A stretch of DNA of 15,618 nt from an uncultured Collinsella sp. (GTDB taxonomy: Bacteria > Actinomycetota > Coriobacteriia > Coriobacteriales > Coriobacteriaceae): positions 1-15,618 of the forward strand of contig CAJKFS010000046.1 of assembly GCA_905199225.1 (NCBI GenBank), read 5' to 3'. This document shows, piece after piece, positions 15,200 through 15,618 of the stretch. Within the stretch, counting starts at the first letter, position 1. Every line of letters starts with the position of its first letter. Made by a program: the position numbers and the translations under genes. The notes under the pieces are model-generated. The model made no database searches. It was not told where the DNA came from and worked only from the letters and a program-made list of their open reading frames with translations.

Positions 15200-15207
15200 A
15201 TCTGTGC

Positions 15208-15230
15208 GACAAAAGGACGATTCCTTTGTC
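15208..15230 (+). other. hairpin just after the EIIC stop
   Basis: GACAAA (15208-15213) with GGA (15215-15217) pairs with TCC (15222-15224) and TTTGTC (15225-15230), leaving one bulged base and a four-base loop. It stands directly upstream of the terminator. It lacks its own T-run, so it may protect the 3' end of the mRNA rather than stop transcription. Confidence 0.4.
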
Positions 15231-15237
15231 ATATTCC

Positions 15238-15270
15238 AAGGCTGCGGCCCGTGTGGGCTGCGGCCTTTTT
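15238..15270 (+). terminator. intrinsic terminator of the fatty acid/EIIC operon
   Basis: A 13-bp stem (15238-15250 with 15255-15267, two G-T pairs) with a GTGT loop is followed by a T-run (15266-15270). It is the first clear terminator after fabH, so the operon could run from about 4731 to here, although internal promoters cannot be excluded. Confidence 0.88.
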
Positions 15271-15343
15271 GTATCTGGAGGACAAAGTGGCTACACTACA
15301 ATCCGTTTGAGCAATAGATATATAGGTAGTACCGTGGGGACTG

Positions 15344-15618
15344 ATGGGGATGGTCGAGTGGATTGTTCGTCGTGCGCAGGGCGACCGTGCGCGCGTGGGA
15401 ACGTTGACGGGCATAGTGTGTATTCTCGCCAATGTGGCACTATGCGCTGCGAAGGGTGCAATTGGCGTGCTATCGGGATCGGTTTCGATTGTGGCGGACG
15501 CTATGAACAACCTGTCTGATGCCAGCTCGAACATCGTGAGCGTGCTTGGCTTTAAGCTGGCGGGCAAGCCGGCCGACCCCGAGCATCCTTACGGACATGG
15601 CCGCTACGAGTATCTCTC
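15344..15618 (+). CDS. cation diffusion facilitator family transporter (5' part, cut by window end)
   Basis: CDF proteins export divalent metals such as zinc, manganese, iron or cobalt in exchange for protons. About 91 residues are visible, beginning MGMVEWIVRR. The first membrane segment is at about 20-37 and the second at about 46-70, with GVLSGSVSIVADAMNNLSD at 41-59 and the hallmark HPYGHGRYEYL at 81-91 after it. The metal-site pair in helix 2 reads Asn55-x3-Asp59 where Asp/His-x3-Asp is more common. ATG 15344 is the first ATG after an in-frame stop at 15323; ATG 15350 is an alternative, and the ribosome binding site is weak. Upstream, TTGTAT (15269-15274) and TACACT (15292-15297), spaced by 17 bases, form a weak promoter candidate. 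The reading frame is open to the end of the window. Confidence 0.9.
   Translation, partial: MGMVEWIVRRAQGDRARVGTLTGIVCILANVALCAAKGAIGVLSGSVSIVADAMNNLSDASSNIVSVLGFKLAGKPADPEHPYGHGRYEYL

Noticed and set aside
1..15618. CRISPR array, tRNA/rRNA, insertion sequence, prophage or toxin-antitoxin genes
   Set aside because: Looked for on both strands and not seen; gene content is housekeeping throughout.

Overview
The window looks like ordinary chromosome from a high-GC Gram-positive anaerobe, most likely a member of the Coriobacteriia (Collinsella-like). This is inferred from GC-rich codon use, a Clostridium/Streptococcus-type fatty acid synthesis cluster in an otherwise actinobacterial-looking sequence, FabK as enoyl reductase and a fused AccD-AccA. 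A database search would be needed to fix the genus. Nothing here looks like a wholly new system; the interest lies in variants of known ones.

Region 1 (1-3760) is the str operon: a terminator-like hairpin, a good housekeeping promoter, then rpsL, rpsG, fusA and rpsJ, closed by a very strong hairpin terminator. There is no tuf, and rpsJ is cut off from the rest of the S10 operon by that terminator. Both rpsL and rpsJ start with TTG. S12 carries Arg at residue 88, the residue of a known streptomycin-resistance allele.

Region 2 (3818-4594, minus strand) is a biotin-protein ligase without the regulatory DNA-binding domain. It converges on rpsJ and diverges from the fatty acid operon.

Region 3 (4595-4770) is a short divergent regulatory region. 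It holds two near-identical 17-bp copies of a dyad-symmetric sequence flanking a likely fabH -10 box, a good candidate for the operator of an unidentified lipid regulator.

Region 4 (4771-13944) is a complete, tightly packed fatty acid elongation operon: fabH, acpP, fabK, fabD, fabG, fabF, accB, fabZ, accC and a fused accD-accA. Acetyl-CoA carboxylase (AccB, AccC, AccDA; AccB biotinylated by the adjacent BirA) makes malonyl-CoA. FabD loads it on AcpP, FabH starts chains, and FabF/FabG/FabZ/FabK run the elongation cycle. The order matches the pneumococcal fab cluster without its regulator FabT and isomerase FabM.

Region 5 (13961-15270) is an orphan PTS EIIC permease just behind accDA, with no gap for a terminator, ending in two consecutive hairpins of which the second is a clear terminator. 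Region 6 (15344 to the end) is the start of a cation diffusion facilitator transporter cut by the window edge. No tRNA, rRNA, CRISPR array, insertion sequence or prophage gene was seen.
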